From NCBI GenBank assembly GCA_964623625.1, contig CAZUUJ010000011.1, forward strand, positions 1-64,000: a stretch of DNA of 64,000 bases. The letters are read 5' to 3'. Shown here piece by piece: positions 8,508 through 16,902 of this stretch (the first letter of the stretch is position 1; each line of letters begins with the position of its first letter). The notes below the pieces were generated by a model. It was not told where the DNA came from and made no database searches. It saw nothing but the letters and a program-made list of their open reading frames with translations. The stretch is from CAZLGM01 sp964623625. GTDB taxonomy: Bacteria > Desulfobacterota > Desulfobulbia > Desulfobulbales > Desulfocapsaceae. The translations under genes and the position numbers were made by a program.

Positions 8508-9452
8508 ATGAAAGTCGATGCTATGGAAAAAACTATTATCCTTGCCTCTCCCAGAGGCTTTTGTGCGGGTGTCGTCAGGGCGATCGAAACAGTTCAACTT
8601 ACTTTAAAGAAGTTTTGTGAGCCTGTGTATGTATTGCATGAGATTGTCCATAATAAACATGTCATCAATGAGTTGAAGAGCCGGGGCGCCATATTCGTGA
8701 ATGAATTGGATCAGGTGCCTAAAGGTGAGGTTTGTATTTTCTCCGCTCATGGGGTTTCGGCAAAAACAGAACAGCGGGCTATAGAGTTGGGTTTAAGAAC
8801 CATCGATGCCACATGTCCTCTAGTGAACTCAATACACAAGATGGTGGAAAAGTATAGTGATCAGGATTATGACATTATTATCATCGGCCACCATGGACAT
8901 CCGGAGGTGGAAGGGACCGCCGGTAGGATAGAGAAGGTTGGTCATATCCATATTGTCGCCAACGAAGAAGAAGCAAATCGTGTCACTATTCGTAATGAGG
9001 AAAAAGTAGCCTACGTGACTCAGACCACGCTCAGTCAAAGTGATGTCGGAGGGATACGAAACATATTACAAAAAAGGTTTCCTTTTATCAAAGGGCCTTC
9101 GTCCAATACCTGTTACGCTACCCGTAACCGGCAGGATGCTGTCAAAAAGATGGCCGACAACACCGAACTGCTTTTGGTAGTTGGCTCAAGAAACAGCTCG
9201 AATTCAAACAGGCTTCGGGAAGTGGGCGTAGAGCAGGGTCTTCAGGGCTACCTTATTGATGATAAGGATGATATCGATCCGGATTGGCTGATAGGGAAGA
9301 ACAGAATCGGGGTGACAGCCGGGGCGTCGGCTCCTGAAAGGCTCGTCAATGAGGTGATCGACTATCTCAATTCTTATGGTTACTTAGCGCTGGAAGAAAT
9401 GGAGGGTAGAGAGGAAAAAGTTCATTTCAAACCGGCTGAACTCCGTCAGTAG
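8508..9452 (+). CDS. ispH: 4-hydroxy-3-methylbut-2-enyl diphosphate reductase
   Basis: Last enzyme of the MEP isoprenoid pathway, reducing HMBPP to IPP and DMAPP with a [4Fe-4S] cluster. The three cluster cysteines are at Cys19 (PRGFCAGV), Cys103 (DATCPLV) and Cys202 (SNTCYAT); the HHGHPEVEGT motif is at 128-137. The 314-residue length is normal. The ATG at 8508 has AGGA 10 nt upstream, and an internal ATG at 8523 lacks a site, so 8508 is preferred. Followed by a clear hairpin-plus-T terminator, so monocistronic. Confidence 0.96.
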   Translation: MKVDAMEKTIILASPRGFCAGVVRAIETVQLTLKKFCEPVYVLHEIVHNKHVINELKSRGAIFVNELDQVPKGEVCIFSAHGVSAKTEQRAIELGLRTIDATCPLVNSIHKMVEKYSDQDYDIIIIGHHGHPEVEGTAGRIEKVGHIHIVANEEEANRVTIRNEEKVAYVTQTTLSQSDVGGIRNILQKRFPFIKGPSSNTCYATRNRQDAVKKMADNTELLLVVGSRNSSNSNRLREVGVEQGLQGYLIDDKDDIDPDWLIGKNRIGVTAGASAPERLVNEVIDYLNSYGYLALEEMEGREEKVHFKPAELRQ

Positions 9453-9503
9453 AATGAGGAGGGCGATAGCCCTTCATGTGCCTGGTAGGGATATAATCGT
9501 CAC

Positions 9504-9550
9504 TGTTGCCGTTGTAGATTATTGAAGTACAACGGCAACAATTTCTTTTC
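9504..9550 (+). terminator. Rho-independent terminator after ispH
   Basis: Perfect 13-bp arms TGTTGCCGTTGTA (9504-9516) and TACAACGGCAACA (9528-9540) with an 11-nt loop, followed by a T-rich run (ATTTCTTTTC). It ends ispH transcription and may also serve dapL, which converges from the right. Confidence 0.85.
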
Positions 9551-9627
9551 CCAACCTGATTACCCGGTAACACAAAGTACCACAATCTAGGATGTGCAGC
9601 TCACGGATTCAGAAAATGGAAAATCAG

Positions 9628-10854
9628 TTACGATTTCAGGGCTGCTTTGATTCTTTGCATGGCTTTTTGTACATTCTCATATGAGTTGAAAGCTGAAATC
9701 CGAATGTACCCCTCACCGCATTTACCAAAACCTGCTCCCGGTGTACAGACCACTCCGGTTTCATTCAACAGCATGTCAAAAAAGTCCCAGGAATCCTGGC
9801 CACTATCAATCCAGATATAGGGGGAATTCTCACCTCCTACATAATCATATCCAAGCTTGCTCACTTCTTCGCGCACCAGATCGGCGTTCCGCAGGTAATA
9901 ATTAGCCAGTTCCTTCACCTGAGCTTTACCTTCTTCACTATACACCGCTTCTGCCGCACGCTGAACCGGGTAGGAGACACCGTTGAATTTTGTGCAATGA
10001 CGCCTGTTCCACATCGGGTGGAGTGACTTGACCTCGCCATTGGCATCAAATCCACGGCACTCTTTTGGTACAACAGTAAAGGCGCATCGGGTACCGGTAA
10101 AGCCTGCGGTTTTTGAAAATGATCTGAATTCAATAGCCACCTCTTTGGCGCCATCTATTTCATAAATCGATTTAGGCAGAGATTCATCACGGATAAACGC
10201 TTCATAGGCTGCATCAAACAGGATAAGGCTGTTGTTTTCCTGCGCATAATCAACCCATGTCTTCAGCTCTTGTCTTGAAATGGTAGAGCCGGTCGGGTTA
10301 TTGGGAAAACAGAGGTAGATAAGATCAACTTTTTCTGTCGGCAGTTCAGGGACATAGTGGTTTTTCTTGGTCATGTCGAGGTAAAAAATACCTTCATACC
10401 TACCGCCTGTATATTCTCCGGTACGTCCTGCCATCACGTTGGTGTCGAGATAGACAGGATAAACCGGATCGGGAATCGCCACTTTCACATCCCGAGTGAA
10501 CAGTTCCTGGATGTTGCCGGTGTCGCACTTGGCTCCATCACTGATGAAGATTTCATCGGCTGAGATATCGGCACCACGTTTTTGAAAATCGTTAACGGCA
10601 ATTGTTTCACGGAGGAATTCATATCCCTGCTCAGGACCATATCCCCTGAAGCTCGAATCTGCCGCCATTTCATCAACGCCACTATGGAAAGCCTCAATGC
10701 ACGCTTGAGGTAAAGCTCTGGTCACATCTCCGATTCCCAGTCTGATGATCTTACGATCAGGATGAGCCTCCTGGAAAGTGCTAACCTTCTGGGCAATATT
10801 TGAGAAAAGATAGGAAGCCTGAAGTTTAAAATAATGTTCGTTTACAGTAATCAT
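9628..10854 (-). CDS. dapL: LL-diaminopimelate aminotransferase
   Basis: Class I/II PLP aminotransferase converting tetrahydrodipicolinate straight to LL-diaminopimelate, the short lysine/peptidoglycan route found in plants, chlamydiae and many anaerobes. The PLP Lys248 lies in SFSKTAGFTGTRCAF. CFPNNPTGS and the N-terminal FSNIAQKV segment match DapL; 408 residues is the typical DapL length. The strand is opposite to both flanking genes. Its presence implies the organism needs no succinylated or acetylated intermediates. Aspartate kinase LysC of the same pathway is at 42 kb. Confidence 0.93.
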   Translation of the reverse strand: MITVNEHYFKLQASYLFSNIAQKVSTFQEAHPDRKIIRLGIGDVTRALPQACIEAFHSGVDEMAADSSFRGYGPEQGYEFLRETIAVNDFQKRGADISADEIFISDGAKCDTGNIQELFTRDVKVAIPDPVYPVYLDTNVMAGRTGEYTGGRYEGIFYLDMTKKNHYVPELPTEKVDLIYLCFPNNPTGSTISRQELKTWVDYAQENNSLILFDAAYEAFIRDESLPKSIYEIDGAKEVAIEFRSFSKTAGFTGTRCAFTVVPKECRGFDANGEVKSLHPMWNRRHCTKFNGVSYPVQRAAEAVYSEEGKAQVKELANYYLRNADLVREEVSKLGYDYVGGENSPYIWIDSGQDSWDFFDMLLNETGVVCTPGAGFGKCGEGYIRISAFNSYENVQKAMQRIKAALKS

Positions 10855-11021
10855 ATGATACTATCTCACAGGTTAAGGATCATGTTATCCATATCGGTCA
10901 ATTGGACATGCAGTCGTGATCATTTCAGGATACGGGTTTAAACGAGCAAGGAATATACTGAAGGTGTTTTTTGGTGTCAATAACCAAAAAACAAGAATTT
11001 ACAACAGATGAGTGAAAATTC

Positions 11022-13673
11022 ATGAGCATACCTAAGCCACCCACGATTTACCGAAAAGATTATCAACCGGCACCTTTTCTCATTGAGACTATTGACCTCT
11101 GTTTTCGATTGGAGAAGGAAAAGACAACGGTCAGCGCTAAAACCCGGTTTTTCAAGAATCCTTTAAACAAATCGGAATCGGACAGCCTAATTTTGAACGG
11201 TGAACAACTGGTATTGAAGTCAGTCAAAGTAAACGGCAAAGAGTTGAATTCCAACGACTATACAGTAACTGATTATGACCTCGAGATACGCCAAACAGGT
11301 AAGAGGTTTGAAACTGAGATAACAACCATAATCGATCCGGTAAACAATAGCTCCCTGGAAGGATTGTATCGGTCTTCCGGCAATTATTGCACTCAATGCG
11401 AAGCGGAAGGGTTTCGAAGGATAACGTATAGCATTGACCGGCCTGATGTGCTGGCCAGATATACCACAAGAATAGAAGGGGACAGGGAAAGTTGTCCTGT
11501 TCTGCTTTCAAACGGTAATCTCACGGATCAGGGTGAACTTCCCGGGGGCAGCCACTATGCTGTCTGGCAGGACCCATATCCCAAACCATGTTATCTCTTT
11601 GCCCTGGTTGCAGGCGACCTTGTCCGTCTCGAAGACCAGTTTTTTACCCGTTCAGGAAAGACAATCAATCTGCACTTCTATGTGGAAGAACGAAACAGAG
11701 AAAAATGTGATCATGCCATCCGTTCGCTGAAAAGGGCAATGAAATGGGATGAAGAGGTGTATGGTCTGGAATATGATTTGGACTGCTATATGATTGTTGC
11801 CGTTGATGATTTCAATATGGGAGCCATGGAAAATAAGGGGCTCAACATCTTTAATTCAAAATACGTTCTGGCAACTCCTGAGACGGCAACAGATCAGGAT
11901 TATCAGGGAATAGAAGGCGTGATAGCCCACGAGTACTTTCACAACTGGACCGGCAACCGGGTAACCTGCAGGGACTGGTTTCAGCTTTCATTGAAGGAAG
12001 GGCTTACCGTCTTCAGGGACCAGCAATTTTCAGCCGATATGCATTCGAAACCGGTCAAGCGGATCGAGGATGTGCAGGTTTTACGAAACTACCAGTTCAA
12101 AGAGGACAGTGGACCGATGGCTCATCCGGTGCGTCCTGATTCTTATGTGGAAATCAACAATTTTTACACGGCCACCGTTTATAATAAGGGTGCTGAGGTC
12201 ATCAGGATGATGTTTACCCTGCTTGGTTATCAATTGTTCCGAGCTGGAATAGATCTCTACTTTAAACGTTTTGATGGTCAGGCCGTAACCTGCGAAGACT
12301 TTATCCAGAGCATGGAAGCAGCATCTGGAAGGGACATGAAACAGTTTCGGCTCTGGTACAGCCAAGCCGGAACCCCGATTCTTGTTGTTCAAGAGTTGTT
12401 TTCTAAGTCCAACCAAACGTATTCATTGACAATCTCACAGATAATTCCGGAAAAGAACAAAAAAAAGTGTCAGCCCTTTCATATTCCGATTCGTTTCGGG
12501 CTCCTTGATGCAGGGGGGAATGATATACAATGCCAGGGAGAGGTTGATGGTCAACAGATCAACAGTCATGATACTTTCGAATTGAAGAAGGAGTCGCAGA
12601 CAATTGTTTTTTGCCCGATCCCAAAAAAACCGGTTTTATCTTTTTTACGCTCTTTTTCCGCACCGGTCAAGGTAGAGCCTTTTCTGTCACGTGATGAGCT
12701 CGGCTTTCTAATGAAACATGACTCCGATTCCTTTAACAGGTGGGATTCGGCGCAAAGGTTTGCCGAATCAATCATTATGGAACAGATCAACCAGTTGGCA
12801 ACAGGTAAACCGCCAACTGTCGATGACCGATTTGTAAATGGATTTCGGGCCAATCTTTCAAACACAATTCTCGATAAATCTCTACTGGCGTTATCAATGC
12901 GGTTACCTGCTGAGACGTATCTGGCCGAACAAATGGAGGTGATTGATCCTGAAAATTTACACGAGTCAATACGAAACACTCGTCGACAGCTGAGTCGTGA
13001 ATTACGTGATGAGCTTATACAGGTCTATCATGAAAATTATGAAAAAGATTTTCAAATCAATCCGCTGAGTCTTGGCAAAAGAAGCCTGAAGAATGTGTGT
13101 CTTTATTATTTGATGGATCCCGATTGGTTCAGTGAGGAGGGGGTTGAACTCTGCTTCAAACAGTACAATCACAGATCAAATATGACTGATGTTCTGTCCG
13201 CTTTTAAGCTGATCGTTCATGCAAATCATCCTGATAAACAACATATACTGGATGATTTCTACAGCCGTTATCGGCATGACCCGCTGGTTGTTGACAAGTG
13301 GTTTTCGGTCCAGGCCACATCCGATCATCCGGATTGTCTTGAGACTGTGAAACAACTCACCAAACATCAATCGTTTTCAGATAAAAATCCAAACAGATTG
13401 CGTTCACTCATAGGCGGATTCTGTTCAATGAACCACTTCTGCTTTCATGCTGGTGACGGTGCCGGCTATAGGTTCCTCCGTGAATGGATTCTTCATGTCG
13501 ATGGTTTCAATCCGCAGATTGCAGCCAGGCTGGTTACGCCGTTGATTGGCTGGGAAAGATATGGGGATAGCAGAAAACGGTTAATGAGGAAACAGTTGGA
13601 ACTCATTATCGATTCCGACAAGGTTTCTAAGGATGTCTTTGAAATTGTCAGCAAGAGCCTGCAGAAAGACTGA
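11022..13673 (+). CDS. pepN: Aminopeptidase N (M1 family)
   Basis: An 883-residue cytosolic zinc aminopeptidase that trims N-terminal residues from peptides. The exopeptidase motif GAMEN is at 267-271. The zinc site HEYFH is at 303-307 with the third ligand Glu326 (LKEGLTVF). Length and domain order match the gammaproteobacterial PepN branch (C-terminal DUF3458 region) rather than the shorter tricorn-like M1 enzymes. No signal peptide. Monocistronic between convergent and divergent neighbours. Confidence 0.95.
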   Translation: MSIPKPPTIYRKDYQPAPFLIETIDLCFRLEKEKTTVSAKTRFFKNPLNKSESDSLILNGEQLVLKSVKVNGKELNSNDYTVTDYDLEIRQTGKRFETEITTIIDPVNNSSLEGLYRSSGNYCTQCEAEGFRRITYSIDRPDVLARYTTRIEGDRESCPVLLSNGNLTDQGELPGGSHYAVWQDPYPKPCYLFALVAGDLVRLEDQFFTRSGKTINLHFYVEERNREKCDHAIRSLKRAMKWDEEVYGLEYDLDCYMIVAVDDFNMGAMENKGLNIFNSKYVLATPETATDQDYQGIEGVIAHEYFHNWTGNRVTCRDWFQLSLKEGLTVFRDQQFSADMHSKPVKRIEDVQVLRNYQFKEDSGPMAHPVRPDSYVEINNFYTATVYNKGAEVIRMMFTLLGYQLFRAGIDLYFKRFDGQAVTCEDFIQSMEAASGRDMKQFRLWYSQAGTPILVVQELFSKSNQTYSLTISQIIPEKNKKKCQPFHIPIRFGLLDAGGNDIQCQGEVDGQQINSHDTFELKKESQTIVFCPIPKKPVLSFLRSFSAPVKVEPFLSRDELGFLMKHDSDSFNRWDSAQRFAESIIMEQINQLATGKPPTVDDRFVNGFRANLSNTILDKSLLALSMRLPAETYLAEQMEVIDPENLHESIRNTRRQLSRELRDELIQVYHENYEKDFQINPLSLGKRSLKNVCLYYLMDPDWFSEEGVELCFKQYNHRSNMTDVLSAFKLIVHANHPDKQHILDDFYSRYRHDPLVVDKWFSVQATSDHPDCLETVKQLTKHQSFSDKNPNRLRSLIGGFCSMNHFCFHAGDGAGYRFLREWILHVDGFNPQIAARLVTPLIGWERYGDSRKRLMRKQLELIIDSDKVSKDVFEIVSKSLQKD

Positions 13674-13743
13674 TTGCGGCAGTGACAAAGAATAGTCTCA
13701 GGCTTTCCAGCTGTTGTACGTTGGCAATAGAAGGAGACGAGTA

Positions 13744-14022
13744 TCAATAATCTCGTTTATGACAGAACAGGCAGCGGTATTTGGGTGGATGGCCTTCCGA
13801 CAGCGGGGCGTCACCCTCCGGAGAGTGACATTCTGTGCAGTACTTTTCGGCCTCTTTTTTTGATTTTATCTCAAAAAACCGTTTATGGTCTTCATCTTTT
13901 GGCAGGAAGGCGGTCGACTCTTCCGGTGCACGAAGAAGAAAGACCAGCAGTCCCCCGCAGACCAGAATGAAAATGATATTGAGAACAAGGATGTTTTTCT
14001 TTTTAGGTTGTTTATCAGTCAT
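13744..14022 (-). CDS. Membrane-anchored small c-type cytochrome (two CxxCH)
   Basis: A 92-residue protein with one N-terminal membrane helix (about residues 11-30) and two haem c motifs, CTECH at 62-66 and CLFCH at 84-88, in the short periplasmic tail. A TTG nine bases upstream could also start it, but the ATG at 14022 is more likely. I do not recognise a named family. It follows the geranylgeranyl-reductase-like gene by about 54 nt on the same strand and is probably cotranscribed. Role inferred: small periplasmic electron carrier or haem docking protein. Confidence 0.78.
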   Translation of the reverse strand: MTDKQPKKKNILVLNIIFILVCGGLLVFLLRAPEESTAFLPKDEDHKRFFEIKSKKEAEKYCTECHSPEGDAPLSEGHPPKYRCLFCHKRDY

Positions 14023-14076
14023 AAAACTCAAATTGGATTTGTTTTAATTTGTTAGTTACCACGGATGTTTACAGGT

Positions 14077-15114
14077 TCACTGGTAAACAGCCATTTCCAG
14101 GTGATAGATTTTAATCAGACCAAGCCTAAGACCAAAACTGCCAAGCTCCGAAGCCAAAAGGTGAACAAATGGGGACCGGCCGCTTTTAAGAAAAACGTTG
14201 TAATAAAATCTGTGTTTGGCAGCTAATTTATTGATTGTTGTTTCCTCATGATCCGGGTTGATGATTGATTTGGCAACGATTTCCGCTGAAAGAATAGCCG
14301 GGTGAATACCCTCGCCGGTGAGGGGAGAGGCCAACCCTGCAGCATCGCCAATGAGAAATTTATTGCCGAAGCGGTATCCTTTATAATTGAAATTGATCAA
14401 CTCTGCACGAGGTTGATGATTGTGTAAATCATAGCCCAGAGTCGAGGCCCATATGAGCAGGTTGTTTTTCAACTCACTTGAAGAGATTACATCTCTGTCA
14501 CCGTATGCGCCGATTGAGATAGTCTCTTTATGCGGGAATATCCAACCATAGCCGTTTTGAAAGTAGCGGGGCTCATAGTGCCACTCCATTTTGTCTACAT
14601 TGCCGGGAATCTGATAGTTGATACCAATGGCCATCCGGTCCTTCCCAAGGTTACAGGTCCGTCTAACCAGTGAAGCGGAACCATCGGCCCCAACAACATG
14701 ATCAAATGAGACAGCAAAGGTCTTACCGTTTTGTTTACTCTTGACCAGCAACTGGTTTTCATTAATGGAGAGTACATGATGGGAAGTGAGGAACTCAGCC
14801 CCGGCTATGCCGGCCTGCTTTGCCATATATTGACCAAGCGCTTTTCTGTTGATCGTGGCAATGATCGGTTCTGAAGAGGTGAGAGAAAAATCCTGAAAGC
14901 GGGTTTTAATAAACTGGGTTCGAAAGGATTTCTCGATAAGCTCTTTGGGCACTTTCTTCATAAAGCCGTGCATTGTAATACCGCCTGCACACACCTTTGG
15001 CCCGATTTCTCTTTTGTGCTCAATGACCAGGCACCTGATTCCAGCCTTTGCCAGAATTTTAGCACAGGTTAAACCACCAGGTCCGGCTCCGATGATAACA
15101 ACTGGATAAAACAT
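14077..15114 (-). CDS. Geranylgeranyl reductase family FAD-dependent oxidoreductase
   Basis: A 345-residue flavoprotein with the N-terminal dinucleotide fold GAGPGG at 9-14, the second FAD motif around VVGADGSASLVRR, and the third motif GDAAGLASPLTGEGI. Members reduce double bonds in isoprenoid chains (geranylgeranyl groups or menaquinone side chains). KVCAGGI near residue 41 is the family's conserved Cys region. It shares a 1-nt TAATG overlap with terC and is followed by the mini-cytochrome, so the three form one unit. Substrate is uncertain; menaquinone tail saturation would suit a respiring anaerobe. Confidence 0.85.
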   Translation of the reverse strand: MFYPVVIIGAGPGGLTCAKILAKAGIRCLVIEHKREIGPKVCAGGITMHGFMKKVPKELIEKSFRTQFIKTRFQDFSLTSSEPIIATINRKALGQYMAKQAGIAGAEFLTSHHVLSINENQLLVKSKQNGKTFAVSFDHVVGADGSASLVRRTCNLGKDRMAIGINYQIPGNVDKMEWHYEPRYFQNGYGWIFPHKETISIGAYGDRDVISSSELKNNLLIWASTLGYDLHNHQPRAELINFNYKGYRFGNKFLIGDAAGLASPLTGEGIHPAILSAEIVAKSIINPDHEETTINKLAAKHRFYYNVFLKSGRSPFVHLLASELGSFGLRLGLIKIYHLEMAVYQ

Positions 15115-15869
15115 TAGTCTCCTTCGAACCCGGGTGGAGTGTTGCGGAGTTGGACCGGGCTGTGAACCTTACGCAGTTTCATGTTGAGCAATTCGACAAA
15201 GACGGAAAAAGCCATGGCAAAGTAGATATATCCTTTTGGAATATGAAGATTGAAGCCTTCTCCGATAAGGGCCATTCCCACCAACATCAAAAAACTCAAG
15301 GCAAGGATTTTAACAGTAGGATGCTTCTCAACAAAGTCGGAAATAGAGCCGGCTAGAAAAATCATGACAATGACTGATATCATTATGGCTGCCACCATGA
15401 TAATCAGCTGATCAGAAAGACCGACTGCTGTAATGACTGAATCAAGAGAAAACACGATATCCAGCAGCATAATCTGGATAATGACGGAGGTAAACGATGC
15501 CAATTTTTTTGTAGTACCATCTTCTTTGATTACGGGCCCTTCAAGGCTGTCATGGATTTCCAGAGTCGCTTTACCAAGAAGGAACAACCCTCCGCCGACA
15601 AGGATGATATCTCTTCCTGAGATGCCTTTATCAAAAAGAGTGATAAAGGGTTCCGTCAGCCTCATAATAAGAGTGATCGAGAATAACAACGCGATTCTGC
15701 TAATCATGGCCAGAGCCAGACCGATGTTCCGGCCTTTGGCCTGCAGATTTTCCGGTAATCTGGATGCCAGAATGGCAATGAAAATGATGTTATCAATGCC
15801 AAGGACAATTTCAAGGGCGGTGAGTGTCAGAAAGGCCATCCAGGCATCTGGCGAGTAAAGTAGTTCCAT
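15114..15869 (-). CDS. TerC family integral membrane protein
   Basis: A 251-residue multi-pass membrane protein with about seven hydrophobic segments and the family's paired acidic motifs in membrane helices: EIVLGIDNIIF near residue 20 and DIVFSLDSVITA near residue 135. TerC/Alx/YceF-type proteins are linked to manganese or other metal export and to tellurite resistance. First gene of a three-gene unit (TAATG junction with the downstream reductase). No tellurite genes accompany it, so a metal homeostasis role is more likely. Confidence 0.9.
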   Translation of the reverse strand: MELLYSPDAWMAFLTLTALEIVLGIDNIIFIAILASRLPENLQAKGRNIGLALAMISRIALLFSITLIMRLTEPFITLFDKGISGRDIILVGGGLFLLGKATLEIHDSLEGPVIKEDGTTKKLASFTSVIIQIMLLDIVFSLDSVITAVGLSDQLIIMVAAIMISVIVMIFLAGSISDFVEKHPTVKILALSFLMLVGMALIGEGFNLHIPKGYIYFAMAFSVFVELLNMKLRKVHSPVQLRNTPPGFEGD

Positions 15870-16139
15870 TTTCTTTCAGTTTGAGGTTCGTTTGTAATGA
15901 AAACTAGTTGAATAATTTTCATTACTCCATTCGACCTAATTCTTCCAGGGGAAAATAAGGGGAGAGGAAATGAGCAGGATAAACAAGATTAGAGATCGAA
16001 CCAGTTGCTATGTTTCTTTACAATAGCAAGATCAGTTTTGCCATTACAGAAGAATAGAATGAAGGGACAATTTCCTTTCAACCCAAGAAATTGGATTGCT
16101 GCGGCTCTCAGACTGGCAATGGCAATGAGGTTTGAGAGA

Positions 16140-16895
16140 TTATTCGGCAGTTAAGGCCGCTTTAATAAATTCCCGGTTCATCCTGGCGATATTGGATATG
16201 GAAATCCCTTTCGGACAGACCGCTTCGCATTCCTTTTCATTGGTACAGTTACCAAACCCCTCTTTGTCCATAGCGGTGACCATGGCCAAAGCCCGGATTT
16301 TGCGTTCCGGCTGGCCTTGGGGAAGTAAAGCAAGTTGAGATATCTTGGCGCTGGTGAACAGCATGGCGGCACTGTTTGGGCAGCTCGCAACACAGGCGCC
16401 GCAACCGATGCAGGCTGCAGCATCCATGGATTTTTCAGCAATATCTGAAGGGATAGGGGTGGCGTTGCCATCGGGTGCGCCGCCGGTATTAACCGAGACA
16501 TAGCCACCAGCCTGGATGATCCGGTCAAAGGCCGAGCGATCGACAACCAGGTCTTTGAGAATGGGAAAAGCGCGGGAGCGAAACGGTTCAATGTAGATGG
16601 TATCCCCATCTTTAAAATGACGCATATGAAGTTGACAGAGGGTGGTCTCCTTTTCAGGTCCATGGGCAACACCATTGACAACGGCACCGCACATACCGCA
16701 GATGCCTTCTCGGCAGTCATGATCAAAGGCAACGGGATCGACTCCTTCAACAGTTAATTTTTCGTTGAGCACATCAAGCATTTCTAAAAACGACATATCT
16801 GTCGAAATGGAATCCAGAGAATAATTTTCCATTTTTCCAGGTGAGTCGGTGTCTTGTTGTCTCCAGATCAGAAGGTGTAGATTGATCGTTTTCAT
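16140..16895 (-). CDS. sdhB: Succinate dehydrogenase/fumarate reductase iron-sulfur subunit
   Basis: A 251-residue electron-transfer subunit. The [2Fe-2S] cluster cysteines are in CREGICGMC plus a later Cys (TLCQLH). The [4Fe-4S] ligands are in CIGCGACVASCP, and the [3Fe-4S] region is around NCTNEKECEAVCPKGI. It is the last gene of sdhCAB, 7 nt after sdhA. It passes electrons between the flavin of SdhA and haems of SdhC. In this type of organism the complex may run as succinate:menaquinone oxidoreductase or fumarate reductase; direction cannot be read here. Confidence 0.95.
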   Translation of the reverse strand: MKTINLHLLIWRQQDTDSPGKMENYSLDSISTDMSFLEMLDVLNEKLTVEGVDPVAFDHDCREGICGMCGAVVNGVAHGPEKETTLCQLHMRHFKDGDTIYIEPFRSRAFPILKDLVVDRSAFDRIIQAGGYVSVNTGGAPDGNATPIPSDIAEKSMDAAACIGCGACVASCPNSAAMLFTSAKISQLALLPQGQPERKIRALAMVTAMDKEGFGNCTNEKECEAVCPKGISISNIARMNREFIKAALTAE

Positions 16896-16902
16896 ATCGT
16901 CT

